Shown: one piece after another, positions 27,201-37,700 of the stretch
Numbering within the stretch: position 1 is the stretch's first letter
Layout of the letters: every line of letters starts with the position of its first letter
DNA from: Mesostigma viride
Lineage: Eukaryota; Streptophyta; Mesostigmatophyceae; Mesostigmatales; Mesostigmataceae
DNA: 64,000 bases
Assembly (NCBI GenBank): GCA_009746045.1
Contig: RPFO01000086.1
Span: forward strand, 1,228,397 to 1,292,396
Reading direction: 5' to 3'
Notes under the pieces: model-generated
What the model saw: the letters and a program-made list of their open reading frames with translations, nothing else
What the model was told of the DNA's origin: nothing
Databases searched by the model: none
Translations under genes and position numbers: made by a program

Positions 27201-30200
27201 GCAACGGCACGCATGGAGGTAGGAGTGCCCTGCAAATGGGTCAGACCCAACACACCCACGTGGGTGCTATCCAAGTAGCTGGTTGATGGCTTTCATCTGT
27301 CACCATTCGGCTCTAATAATTAGAGCAGTAAAATGGTCCATCAACAGCCCAGGTTTATTCCTCCTGTGATACTACCGAAGGATCCTTCACGCGTCGCACT
27401 TCACTGTTGCGTTGGGTTGAGCCATGCACCCTGTGGCTGGGCATGCCAGCCGCTTGTTTTGTCGAAATTGCTTATGACGATGTTACTTAACTGGTAGTAA
27501 CGCTGCTGTATACGTATATGGATTTTACAGCATATTGGTTGAGGCCACCTCTTGTACTAACCACGTGGACCATTGTGGATGTGGACAAGAGGCATATGCC
27601 ACCTTGTGGCTTGGTTTGTGCTGAATGACATCTCAGGGACAAGCCTGCACGGATGACACCGCGAACATCTTGCGTGAGGTCATCGCGTCACCAGGCTCTG
27701 CCAGAGCTGCAGTATTTGCATGCCTGCCTTGTCGTGTGACCTTATCAGGTTTCTCGGTCTTCGCACTGGTCAGGGTTCCCCTACGGTCGCCAAGTTTTGT
27801 CAAACGTCCTGCGATCAGATCCCAGCATGACTAAATTCCATTGACTTGCTTGCCGGTTTGTCATCATGGCTGCACGTCGACCCACATGCGCGCACCAGGT
27901 GGCGGAGCGTGTGCACGCCCTCGCGAGGCAGTCGGACAAAGAGAACCGCTCCCCGGACGTGGAGGCGGAAGCCGGCGGCATCGCGTCCCTTCTGGACACG
28001 GCGCTCACCGCCTGCGTGGCCGATGTCAAGGAGGTGGTTTCTCGCATGGCCTCTGCGACCACCAGCGAGCGGTCGAAGGGCAAGCCGCTGACACCTGTCC
28101 AGCTGCAGATGATTGAGCGCACGCTGGTGGATGCGACCAAGGGCATCGTGAAGGGTAGGCAAGGGCGCCCGTGGATGGGTAGTGGGAGGGAGGGAGGGAG
28201 GTTGGGAGGGAGGGAGGGAGGGAGGGAGGGAGGGAGGGAGGGAGGGAGGGAGGGAGGGAGGGAGGGAGGGAGGGAGGGAGGGAGGGAGGGAGGGAGGGAG
28301 GGAGGGAGGGAGGGAGGAGGGAGGGAGGGAGGGAGGGAGGGAGGGAGGGAGGGAGGGAGGGAGGGAGGGAGGGAGGGAGGGAGGGAGGGAGGAGGGAGGG
28401 AAATTCTGGATCACTTTCCTATCATGACTGTTTAGGACCGTGATGGGTTCTGGACCGCTTTCCTATCATGACTGTTTAGGACCGTGATGGGTTCTGGACC
28501 ACTTTCCTATCATGACTGTTTAGGACCGTGATGGGTTCTGGACCACTTTCCTATCATGACTGTTTAGGACCGTGATGGGTTCTGGACCACTTTCCTATCA
28601 TGACTGTTTAGGACCGTGATGGGTTCTGGACCACTTTCCTATCATGACTGTTTAGGACCGTGATGGGTTCTGGACCACTTTCCTATCCTGACTGGACATG
28701 GAGGGTTGTAGTGGGCAAGAACTCACCGCGCACTTGTGGGAGCATGTGCCATAGGCTGCATGTGGTTTTCTGCCTATGTGGATGCTAGTCTGCTTGTTGG
28801 CCATGAGTGTGCAGTGAATTGCATGCACATGGAGGTACGCAAAAGCACCTGTCACTAAATGCCGTTAATCGATTGCTGTCGCTTGTTTGGAGCGTTGACT
28901 TTGGAAGATGTGCCATCCCACATCCCACCCATGCCTGGGAATGGCACCATGTAGCCCTGCATCAAATTTGTGCAAAGGCAGAGGCAAAGGCGAATCTCTG
29001 GCTACGTGTTGGATCCCTGCCTTGTATGGGTGGTCCATACACAGGCAACGTTCTGAATCATGTACTGGCTTCACATGTGTACTGCCTCACATGCATCCAT
29101 GGGTTGCCTGGCGGACCATCCTTTCCTTTTGATCCCCCCACGCCTCCCGAACGGCTCCCTCCCAACCCAGTGTTGCGGGACATCCGCGACGGCACCCCGG
29201 CCGTGCTGGCTTCCATCACCGAGTATGGCTTCACCCCTCCCGCCCCCGCGCAGCGCCGGCTGGCCTCCGTGGGACAGCTGGCGGCCACACGGGCACAGGA
29301 CGCAGAGGACCAGATGCGCCGGGTGGCCGGCCAGGTGACCCAGATGGTGGAGCGGGGCCTGGTGTTCAAGGCAACGAGCCCTCTGCCTCCCACTGTGGAT
29401 GACGCGCGGCCGTTTGTGTTGCCGCCACCGCCGCCCGAGGTCGCCCGATTGGTGGCATTGCTGCCGGCACAGCCTGAGGGAAGCAGTAACCACCGGCGGG
29501 CAGAAACAGCGCAGACCCGCGGTGGGTCGGACGACGCCGGTGCCCGCCAGTCGGGAACCAAGGGGGTTGGCATTTGGGGGGATGGCCCGCAAGGGGCAGG
29601 GGGGCATGTTGGCGAAGGACCTGGGGACGATGAGGGGCAGCATCGGCGCGCTGAGAGGAGAAGCAGAGACGCAGGGTCCGCGCGGCGAGCAGAAAAGGAG
29701 GAAGAGGAGGAGGAAGAGCGTGGGTCATCGCGCCGGGGTGCTGCCGAGTCCATGAATGGCATGCGGGATCCTCAGGGTGACGACAGGGTCGCTCGTGGTG
29801 GCAGCCGCAGTGGTGCCAGAGGGGTGTCTGGGTCGTCACGCCATGGCAGGCAGGATGGCGAGGAGGGACATGACCGCAGACGCTTGGGCAGGGAGCAGGA
29901 GGCAAGTGCGAGAGGGGGAGAGGGTGGTCAGGGAGAGGCAATGGAAGGGGGGCGACGTGGTCGCAGTCTCCATCGTGGTGATGGTGTGGATGGGGCCCAT
30001 GGCGAGGCGGATGTGGAGGAGGGGCCTGGGATGGTGAGGGATCGAGGAGGGGAGGGGGGAAGAGAAGGGGGCAGGAGGCGTGGGGATGCAGATGGCGACC
30101 GGCGCACAGGGAGCATCCGAGAGAAAGGAAGGGATGGCGAGGGGTCCGGTGATGTAGCTAGGGAAAGACCCCGGGACAGGGCCAGAGATGACAGTAGGGA

Positions 30201-32133
30201 AAGGCACAAGGATGGGGACGAGAATAGGGACGTTGAAGGAGGTACAGATAGAGGCAAAGATAGAGACAGAGAGGGACATAGGGACAGGGAGGGGGGTGGA
30301 GATAAAGAGGGAAAGAGAGATAGAGAGGGGAATAGGGAAAGAGAGGGGTTAAGAGATAGGGATGGAGAACGAGCGGCGGAAGGCCGCGGCAGCAGGCGAC
30401 CAGTGCCACGTGACAGGGGAGAGAGGAGCCGGCCAGAAGAGCAAGGTGGGGAGCGGATGCCTGCAGGAAATGCTTCGCAGCATGGGGATGGCCAATCTTC
30501 TCCACGTGATAAGGGTGGGGGCTCTGACGCTCGCGAGGCAGATGCGCCCACGCCTGCAGTGCCCAGCAGCCGAGGTGGCAGCCGGCGCAGCAGCCGTGGC
30601 GATGATACCGCCGGTGGGCCGAGTCAGCCCGTCGCAGGCCAAGGGGAGCTAGAGGCGGGCCACCGGGGTCGGCCCGGTCATCGGCACGTAGAGGCCACGC
30701 TGGAGCGTTTGGTGGCGGTGCTCACTAACCACCACCGCGCGACGGACTTGTACAGGTAGGCAGCATGCTTGTTCATGGCTGGCATAAGGTGTATCTGCTA
30801 GCTTAGGGGGGAGGGGGCGGCGGTGCGTGGATGCGGATGTGCCCGCGGTATACGTGAGTTGAGTTGACAGATGTTGGTCCGGCATGGTAAATGCATGGCA
30901 TTTCGGAGTGCGCAAGTACAGTCAGTCAGTCATTCACGCCGTCAGTTGGGTTTGCTGGATACATCGGGGTGAACCCAACAATAGGCGTGAACCGGGTGAG
31001 TGGGTATTTTTACTATCCAATAATTAACCAGGGATGTAAATTGGGGAAGAAGTATCAGCCAATCCACCGATTAAGGCATGAACCCAACTCAAGGCATGAA
31101 TCGCTGTCCTAAATGGTACAAATTTGAACCAAAGGTACTTAAACTTAACGATAAACTAGTTTGAACTTAGGATGCCGAAATCCTAGGCGACCCAGCTCAA
31201 GGCGTGAACCCAACTTAAGCAAGCCCAACTTAATGCGCGAATGATTGTACCTGTGAGGAACGTTGGCGCTTACTATTTCGACACAGGCACATCGAAGGAA
31301 TTTGCAGTCCATGCCCCCTTGGCTGGACCTCTTGATCCAACGCACTTGGTTTCGTGTGTGCATCCCTCGTACCTCTCAATAACACTCCTTCAAGCTCGCA
31401 TTATCATTTTGCCACGTGCCGTTCTCGGATCCGACCACTGTGTGGTCCGATCCACCTGGTGTGTTATAGTGTCCTCCTGTTGTTCCCTTGGTGTAGCCCG
31501 ACCACACGTGTGACAGCCGGCGTCTGTTCATGGAAGAAGCTGTCTGTAAGCCGTGTCATGCCATATGGGCGTGTTTTGCCAGTTAAGGCCCATAGCGTTC
31601 GACCAGAGCAGGCGCTCACGCATCCTTTTGCCCGCATGGCTGCCTGCCTCGCCTGCTGTATTGCCTGCCCTTCCCTCCCGTGACGGCTTCCCTCTCGAAC
31701 AGGGAGCTGGATGGTGACAAGGATGGCAGCCTGGCACCCGACGAGCTGAGCCGGTTGCTGACCATGTTGGATGCTAAAGCTGACGACGTGACGATGCACC
31801 GGGTGAAGGTAGGGCAGCATGAGTTAGGGCACCCGTACTCCCACTTCCGGGAACGTCTTGCCTGGTAGTCCCAGCCAAAAGACTTGCTTGCAAAAGTCCA
31901 TGATTGTAATGCTTGATGCGATTGCAGCCTATCTGCACATGGATGCTTCACTGTTGCATGTACTCTTGTCCGCGGATGGAACGCTCGTTCACAATGTACA
32001 CGCACGCATGCACGCACGCATGCAGTCACTCACTCATGCACTCACTCACTCACTCACTCACTCACTCACTCACTCACTCACTCACTCACTCACTCACTCA
32101 CTCACTCACTCACTCACTCACTCACTCACTCAC

Positions 32134-32224
<91 letters not shown>

Positions 32225-33578
32225 TGTGCGCGCGCGCTCCGTCTGTCTATCTGTCTGTCTGTCTCTGTCTCCCTCTCGTGCGCGTCCCCCCGCCTTCCCC
32301 CCCCCCCCCTTCCCGCACTCTCTTTCTCCCCCCCTCTCTCTCCCAACCACCACCACACCACCACCACCACCACCACCACCACCACCACCACCACCACCAC
32401 CACCACCACCACCACCACCACCACCACCACCACCACCACCACCACCACCACCACCACCACCACCACCACCACCACCACCACCACCACCACCACCACCACC
32501 ACCACCACCACCACCACCACCACCACCGCCACCACCACCACAACCACCACCACCACCGCCGCCGCCACTCTCCACCATCACACACACATACGCACACACG
32601 CACAAACAACAGCATTTGCTGGAGGCAGGCAAAGGGGCGGGCACGCTGTGGCCGTTGCGCGAGCTGCAGTCCTCCCTGGCCGATGCCGTGCAGGCAATGC
32701 GTGCGGCAGCAGATACCACACCCGATGGGCGCGCGACCGCGGGCCAAGACGATGCCGAGAGCGAGGCCACGGTGGCGCGTGGCCATGAGGCGTTGCGCCA
32801 GGTAGCAGAACGTTTCCGGGAGCAGCGTAAGGACACCCTCAGGGTGTTTGCGCGCATTGACGCCCACGGCAAGGGGAAACTGGTGAGTGGGTGCTTGAGC
32901 ACTCTTGAGCTGGCAGCTCCCAATCACCCAGTACGCTCTTTGTTTTCATGCAGTATAGTAACAGTGTTGCTTCTTTGTGCACTCTCCCTTGGGGATTCCC
33001 GATGGGAACTGCGAGGCTTGCAGAGGCCTGCAAGAATGTACGGCCTGATTCTACACTATGTAGGTAACCATGGTGGCCAAATGTCCGTGCAAGATGACGT
33101 TTGCTCGAAGGCCACATGAAGGCTTTGCTCTGTTGCATCCTCAGCTCTCCATGAAGCGCGTGAATCCTCACAAATTTTGCACCCTTGCTTGAGTTGGCTC
33201 TAATCATTTCAGGCAGCCGCCCAAAGTCCCTTTGTCATTCTTTGCTCTTACGCCATCGGATTTGATGAGAAATCCTTGAGACATCAGGTAATAGTTTTTT
33301 ATGTCCGTCTCTGCTGCTCATGGCAAGTGCCATGCTTTCGTTGTGCATCTGGCATGTGTGGCCGTTGAAATTGTTCTTTCATCGGTGTTAAATGACAACC
33401 GCAGGGGGAGCGGGAGGTGCTGCAACTGTTCACGAAACTGCTCCCGCGACTGCGGACGCGAGATCTGCGATACCTGCTGTCCATGCTGTACGCACACCTG
33501 CCACAGCATGCTGGCAAGTCCTTTACTTTCGACGACCTGGCAGATGCCATGGAGAATGGTGCCAATTCCATTCAATAG
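12827..33578 (+). CDS. Very long multi-exon gene: coiled-coil, low-complexity, EF-hand protein of unknown function
   Basis: Exons whose phases join throughout: 12827-13226, 14452-14600, 14822-14842 (tentative), 15779-15835, 16243-16290, 16803-17068, 19243-19399, 20530-20990, 21509-22028, 23047-23256, 24281-24571, 25286-25390, 26207-26449, 27099-27218, 27637-27678 (tentative), 27899-28154, 29171-30755, 31703-31808, 32613-32882, 33213-33287 (less sure) and 33405-33578 with TAG. About 1,840 aa. Residues 1-130 are acidic then Ser/Arg/Pro-rich. A heptad coiled coil runs over about 184-235 ([19 protein letters not shown], then [10 protein letters not shown]) and another in the 20530 exon. Alanine-rich helical segments follow. 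The 529-codon exon at 29171 holds a long Arg-Asp/Arg-Glu dipeptide region. Near the C-terminus is one canonical EF-hand loop, residues 1633-1644 ([12 protein letters not shown]), and a second weaker one (DAHGKGKL) cut by an intron, so calcium binding is likely. I do not recognise the family. It could be a cytoskeletal or ciliary scaffold, but that is a guess; two adjacent genes are possible but no internal stop or start supports it. Confidence 0.72.
14677..14708. repeat. Poly-G run of 32
   Basis: An uninterrupted G tract lies 76 bases after a splice donor in the long gene's intron 2. The length is liable to sequencing error. Confidence 0.9.
15066..15386 (+). repeat. R1 dispersed repeat, copy a, plus a partial second terminus
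   Basis: About 275 bp aligns with the copy at 34027-34305: both start with GAGCGATCGCAGCA and hold AGGCTCGAGCTACCATGGTC near the end, then finish in GCGCTGGTTGTCTC. A second short terminus (GTGCGCTGGTTGTCCCATTG) follows at 15357-15386. The copy sits in an intron and codes for nothing visible. R1 looks like a short non-coding retroelement. Confidence 0.7.
17711..19000. repeat. (CCCT)n microsatellite, about 1.3 kb
   Basis: Almost pure CCCT/CCT repeats on the plus strand, in the intron before the exon at 19243. Both strands stay open over long stretches (Pro/Ser/Leu on plus, Gly/Arg/Glu on minus) only because the repeat lacks stop codons; this is not coding. Confidence 0.97.
19001..19089. repeat. 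(TC)n then (TG)n
   Basis: A dinucleotide tract of about 53 bases of TC followed by 35 bases of TG continues the CCCT array, about 150 bases before the acceptor of the 19243 exon. Confidence 0.95.
19984..20130 (+). mobile_element. S-family retroelement 3' end, copy 1
   Basis: This copy shares with 49767-50000 and 62222-62470 (both inverted) the strings GGCATGCC, AAAGCACT, GGAGCACGAG and GTGACTCCCCAACGGGAGCA, and ends in a TTAA-type tail (ATTAATTAATTAATTA). The longest relative carries a LINE ORF1 end, so this is best read as a truncated 3' terminus. It lies in an intron of the long gene. Confidence 0.7.
20252..20470. repeat. (TACCAC)n hexamer array
   Basis: About 36 copies of TACCAC end 60 bases before the exon at 20530. 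All three minus-strand frames are open here as simple repeats (Gly-Ser, Val), which is not evidence of coding. Confidence 0.95.
21148..21252. repeat. Imperfect ~32-bp minisatellite, about 3-4 copies
   Basis: Copies of a unit like TAGTGGCCAAGGTGCATTTG with changes in each. Intronic. Confidence 0.7.
22660..22812. repeat. 36-bp minisatellite, about 4 copies
   Basis: The unit holds GAGATAGCAATTCGCCCCCC followed by a pyrimidine tract; the ATAGCAATTC core recurs at 22691, 22727 and 22763, with a diverged fourth copy. Intronic, upstream of the exon at 23047. Confidence 0.8.
23328..23540. repeat. 104-bp tandem duplication
   Basis: Two near-identical copies, both containing TTGTGCGAGATACCTCTC and ending in a run of CTTCTGCTGCCGCTTCTC. 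It starts about 70 bases after the donor of the 23047 exon. Confidence 0.85.
24198..24275. repeat. (CT)n forming a splice-acceptor pyrimidine tract
   Basis: About 39 CT repeats run to within 5 bases of the acceptor GCCAG at 24276-24280. The dinucleotide repeat therefore is the polypyrimidine tract of the exon at 24281. Confidence 0.93.
28184..28403. repeat. (GGGA)n just after a splice donor
   Basis: About 50 GGGA units begin 30 bases after the donor of the exon ending at 28154. On the transcript this is a purine-rich, G-triplet-rich 5' intron end. Confidence 0.95.
28404..28693. repeat. 44-bp minisatellite, 6.6 copies
   Basis: The unit starts TTCTGGACCACTTTCCTATC and contains GACTGTTTAGGACCGTGATG. 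Copies start at 28404, 28448, 28492, 28536, 28580, 28624 and 28668 (partial) with one or two differences. It directly follows the GGGA array. Confidence 0.95.
32027..32221. repeat. (CTCA)n followed by (CT)n
   Basis: About 28 CTCA units then about 42 CT units, in the intron between the EF-hand exon (31703) and the exon at 32613. Open frames through them are artefacts of the repeat. Confidence 0.95.
32347..32573. repeat. (ACC)n trinucleotide array
   Basis: About 70 ACC units with few interruptions end some 40 bases before the acceptor at 32611-32612. Read as His, Thr, Pro (plus) or Gly, Val, Trp (minus) in different frames, which marks it as non-coding. Confidence 0.95.
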
Positions 33579-33765
33579 AATGGGGGGGGTTGTCAGTTGT
33601 TACTTGTGCCAGCAAGGCATGCCTAAAGTTGGCACCTCGCACATTATAGGTGAGACAACAAGTCCTGGACGCACATGGCACGCCAACGTTGTGCTGCACA
33701 AGGGCTAGAGTATGAATGAAACATTCAGCCTGAGCAGGCCTCATGGCCGGTATATCCGTGTGTGG

Positions 33766-33880
33766 CGAGTCACTAACACGATGATGGAAATGATGGATGG
33801 AGGTGGCCATCCGTAGCCTTGTATATGAAATTTATGGCTGGCTAACGTTCATGAGAGCAAGACCTAGAAGTGTAACCTAA
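33766..33880 (-). repeat. R1 fragment, reversed
   Basis: It matches the reverse of the middle of the 34027-34305 copy: GATGATGGAAATG, GTAGCCTTGTA and TTATGGCTGGCTAACGTTC. Confidence 0.6.
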
Positions 33881-34026
33881 AAACAAAGTCACGTGATCGC
33901 GGTGCGTTTGTGCATATATATATTAATATTGCATGCCAATCTCACCTCCGTAATTTATCATTCTCAATGAATATACCTTTTCAGTGGTTTTCCATTTGCG
34001 GGTATTTCCTCGTAAATGGTGGGAGA

Positions 34027-34305
34027 GCGATCGCAGCAATGGTGCTCACCACTAGACACTCCCGGCCAGTTAGGCTAGAAACACACGCCCTGATCAAGCA
34101 TGCTGTTTCCGGCCCCACCGTCTAGGTCATCTAGTCGCTCCACACGTAAGCCAGCCATAATTTCAATGCACAAGGATACACATTTCCATCACCATTCATC
34201 TTCATCATCCTGAACGACTCGAAAACGCGGAAAAGATAACGGCAGGCTCGAGCTACCATGGTCCGGATTCTCCCGATTTCTGGCCTGCGCTGGTTGTCTC
34301 TTTGA
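34027..34305 (+). repeat. R1 dispersed repeat, copy b
   Basis: Longest well-preserved copy, from GAGCGATCGCAGCAATGG to GGCCTGCGCTGGTTGTCTC. No open frame of note and no terminal inverted repeat that I can see. The right terminus is the part shared by all the fragments in this window. Confidence 0.75.
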
Positions 34306-34782
34306 TATATTCATTTCCAGATATTGTATGGATCAATCGACGATTAATTTCGACCTAGCATGCAAAATGTGCATGTATAATTTACTATGTACGTATCTAT
34401 GCCAATGGCAATATTGGGTAATTTTATTCAATATTTCCACCCCCCCTGCATGGTCGGCTCGATATCTTTTCTAGGGCACATGCAGATCGATATATGGCAA
34501 TGCAATGTATGCTTATGTAAAGCATGCATGCATGCATGTATACCAAGCGTGTGTCAATAGTGGCCATAAACAAAATATTGCACATGCATGCGCGCTCATT
34601 CATACATTTTATGAATTTGCATGGGAATGTGTCTGTTGTTTGCCTGGTATATACGTTGCACCCCACATAAAAGGGCGGTCATGCAGTACAAAGTAAAGCT
34701 AATATCAATTCTGCATACTGTACTTTGTCTTATTAATTAATTAGCTCAACTGAGTCTGAGAATTACATATAGTGACATGCAA

Positions 34783-37700
34783 TCAGCCGTCATTGAGGCG
34801 GGGGAAGAACTTTGGCAGCAGGTCGGCCACCTGCACGCGCAGCCTCTCGCCCAACGACCTCTCAGGGTCCTTTTCCCGGTATTCCGTCAGCAGCCGTATC
34901 CCATCCTCCACCGCCGCGCGCACGTCCTTGTACAGCGCCCGCAGCTCGGGCGAGTCCTTGCGATTCGAGGCGCCGGCGGGCAGGAGCGCCTGGGTGTCAA
35001 ACGGTTTCCCAAAATAGAAATACACGCGCTCTGGGTACGGGAGCGGGAGCGGGCTCGGGATGGGCAAGTGCCCGAATGGGCCAGGAAGGTACGTGATCGG
35101 TGACAGGGACTCCTCGGCCGGCAACTGAAGCCGGTCAAAGATGCCGCGCAGGAAGGGGCCCGCGGGCGACGCCAGCATTTCCACCGAGTCGAACGCGATC
35201 TTGTACGCATCGTCGCCGCCCAGCGCGGCAAAGGGGACGATGATAGTCTTAAGGCGTGCCGCCATGCGCACAAAGTCGACCGACTCGTCACCATCGGCGC
35301 CGTCAGGGTCCCTGCTCGAGCCACCACCGCGCCACATCAGCTGGTACTCCTCGCCTTTGCGCTTGGCGACCTCTCGGCCGCCGCCGGGGAAGAGTAGCAC
35401 ATGTTCGCCTCGGGAGAGCATTCTAGCGAGCCGGTGGGCGGCCACACGAGAGGAGATAAACCCATGGCAGGTAATTGACGACCATGCCGTGGACCAGACC
35501 CAAAGTGAGAAAGAGAAGGCACAACAGCAAGACCGCTACCATCAAGGACACAACAATGGGCACAACCAAGCGACACACAACAACGACCTTACAACCCCTG
35601 CGGGTCTGCCCCCTCCCTCTCTCCCTCCTCCACCCCCCCCACTCCATTGATGATCAAAACAAACAAACACACACACACACACCTAACAGTTACCAAACAA
35701 AGGAGCGCCCCCTGAACAGCCAAATCTTCTTAGGAATGGATCACCCTCAATCCATACAGCCTCACATTACTTGCCATCCACACCCCAAGAATTTCGCGTG
35801 CAACAGCACAGCACAGCACAGCACAGGGGAGCTGGATCGAGACATGCAACCTCCTGCCCCCTGCCCCCTGCCCCCTGCCCCCTGCCCCCTGCCCCCTGCC
35901 CCCTGCCCCCTGCCCCCTGCCCCCTGCCCCCTGCCCCCTGCCCCCTGCCCCCTGCCCCCTGCCCCCTGCCCCCTCCCCCCTCCCCCCTGACCCCTCCCCC
36001 CTGACCCCTGACCCCTGACCCCTGACCCCTGACCCCTGACCCCTGACCCCTGACCGCTATCACCGCAGTCCCTGACGGCCTGGCGGCCTTGTGAAAGACA
36101 GTGATCCCAGCCTACGTTCTACGAGGGAGACCCCTCTTAAAGGGCTACGGCGACCACCACCAGCAACACAGTGGCAATGCATCAAACATGACACACGAGC
36201 TGGAGGAAAGAATTCTATGTACTATGATGGAAAGATAGTATCCCACCCAGCAACACAAAACGCTCAAGGCATGCTGGAAGCTCGCCATCAGATAAACATG
36301 CACGAGAACAAGTCAACCCACAAAACCCCACTCACATAACTTATGACATACCTAAATAACCATCCACAACCACCTAAATACCATCACCTATAAATGACAT
36401 ACTTAAATGACCATCATCCACCACCTAAATACCACCAAACATAAATAACGTACCTAGCTAACCATCCATCAACGATGACACCGCCGGGCATAGTGATACC
36501 ATGCAGTCTACGTGATAGTTGATTAACATCGACACCGCCAGGCATACCGATATCAGATAAGTTATCTCGCATGTGCATGCCACTTCACATCACAGGATAC
36601 CCGTAAGAGCTCTGCTCTCACATACAAAAAACCTTCATACAAAACAACTGTACACACCTGTACGCCGCCGCCCAACCAAACCTATCTCACACAATAGGAA
36701 AATATCCTGAAGGTTCCTATCTCACACATGTACACAGCAGCAGCTGCTGCAGCAATATGAGCAGTGGGACACCCGACCGGAACGCGATGCTCTTGACAGC
36801 CGCGCCATGCACTTCACATGCGTACATCCGTGTGTCAGTAGTTATATATAGACGCCATCTTGCACATAGACGCCACTTCACATACCTGTATGCCGCGACG
36901 GGCGACGCGGGCACACATCCGTATCTTTCGAACAGATCGCCAAACGGCCCCGCGCTCCAGTGTGCCCCGTGCGCCAGGCCCCTGCACTTGAACCCCCTCA
37001 AGTGAAGCTCATGCACCAGCAACGGGGCGTCGTAGAGCCCGAACATGGTGTGATTCCCCACGAACAGAATCGGCACCCGTGAACCAGCATCCGTGCCGTC
37101 CCCTCCACCCTCCCCATCCTTGCACGGCCAACGCGGCGCCCGGCTGGGCAAGTTCTCAAGACCCAGCAGGCACGGTGACGTCAGCAGCTTCCAGGGCTCG
37201 AGCCACCGCCCTAGCTCATCCAGCGCTGCATCGGAGACAGTGTCGTTGCGCCGCTCGCTGCTGCTGCTGCTGCTGCCACCTGTCATCGCGCGCGGCTGCT
37301 GGCTAGCCTTCCGCGAGCTGCTTCTCTTCCGCGCATCCTCCCCACTTCCATGCGCTGAGTCCAAGGGGACGGAGGCCGTAGCTCTAGCCTCCCCAGTGCC
37401 AGCTGGCGGGGTGGATGTATTGCTGGATGGACTTGGCGGTGTGCTACCACTTGCCACCGGCATCACCGCTGCAGCTGCCAACGGCGCATCCCTTGCTGTG
37501 GCAGCCGCCGTGGTGACGTTTTCGGTAGCTAGCCGTGCACCCACCCGGTGGTGCGATGTGCCATCGCGGTTGGGTTGATGCCTCGACGCCATCGTGGGGG
37601 GGGCTGTGGCCGTTGGTAACTTGAGGGTGCTGGCTTCCGAGGCGAGGACATCAGCACCCTCACCCTTGCGGGATCGCCCTGCCGCAGCACCCGCCGGGCT

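Larger units (their letters stand above)
33579..34782. other. Convergent intergenic region
   Basis: It separates the end of the long gene from the end of the minus-strand PES gene. It holds a reversed R1 fragment, a full R1 copy, and an AT-rich part at 34306-34760 with short GCAT runs (34523-34540). A TGTAA string on the minus strand (34763-34767), about 16 bases past the PES stop, would fit the green-algal polyadenylation signal, but so short a match is weak. Confidence 0.6.

Noticed and set aside
31858-32923. Long His, Thr, Pro, Gly, Trp and Val repeat frames on both strands
   Set aside because: All three frames of the ACC and CT arrays are open; only 32613-32882 on the plus strand is coding.
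33213-33287. Alternative reading of this exon that would complete the second EF-hand (LTPSDL)
   Set aside because: That frame runs into a stop before a usable donor; the phase-0 reading to the good donor CAG/GTAATA was preferred.
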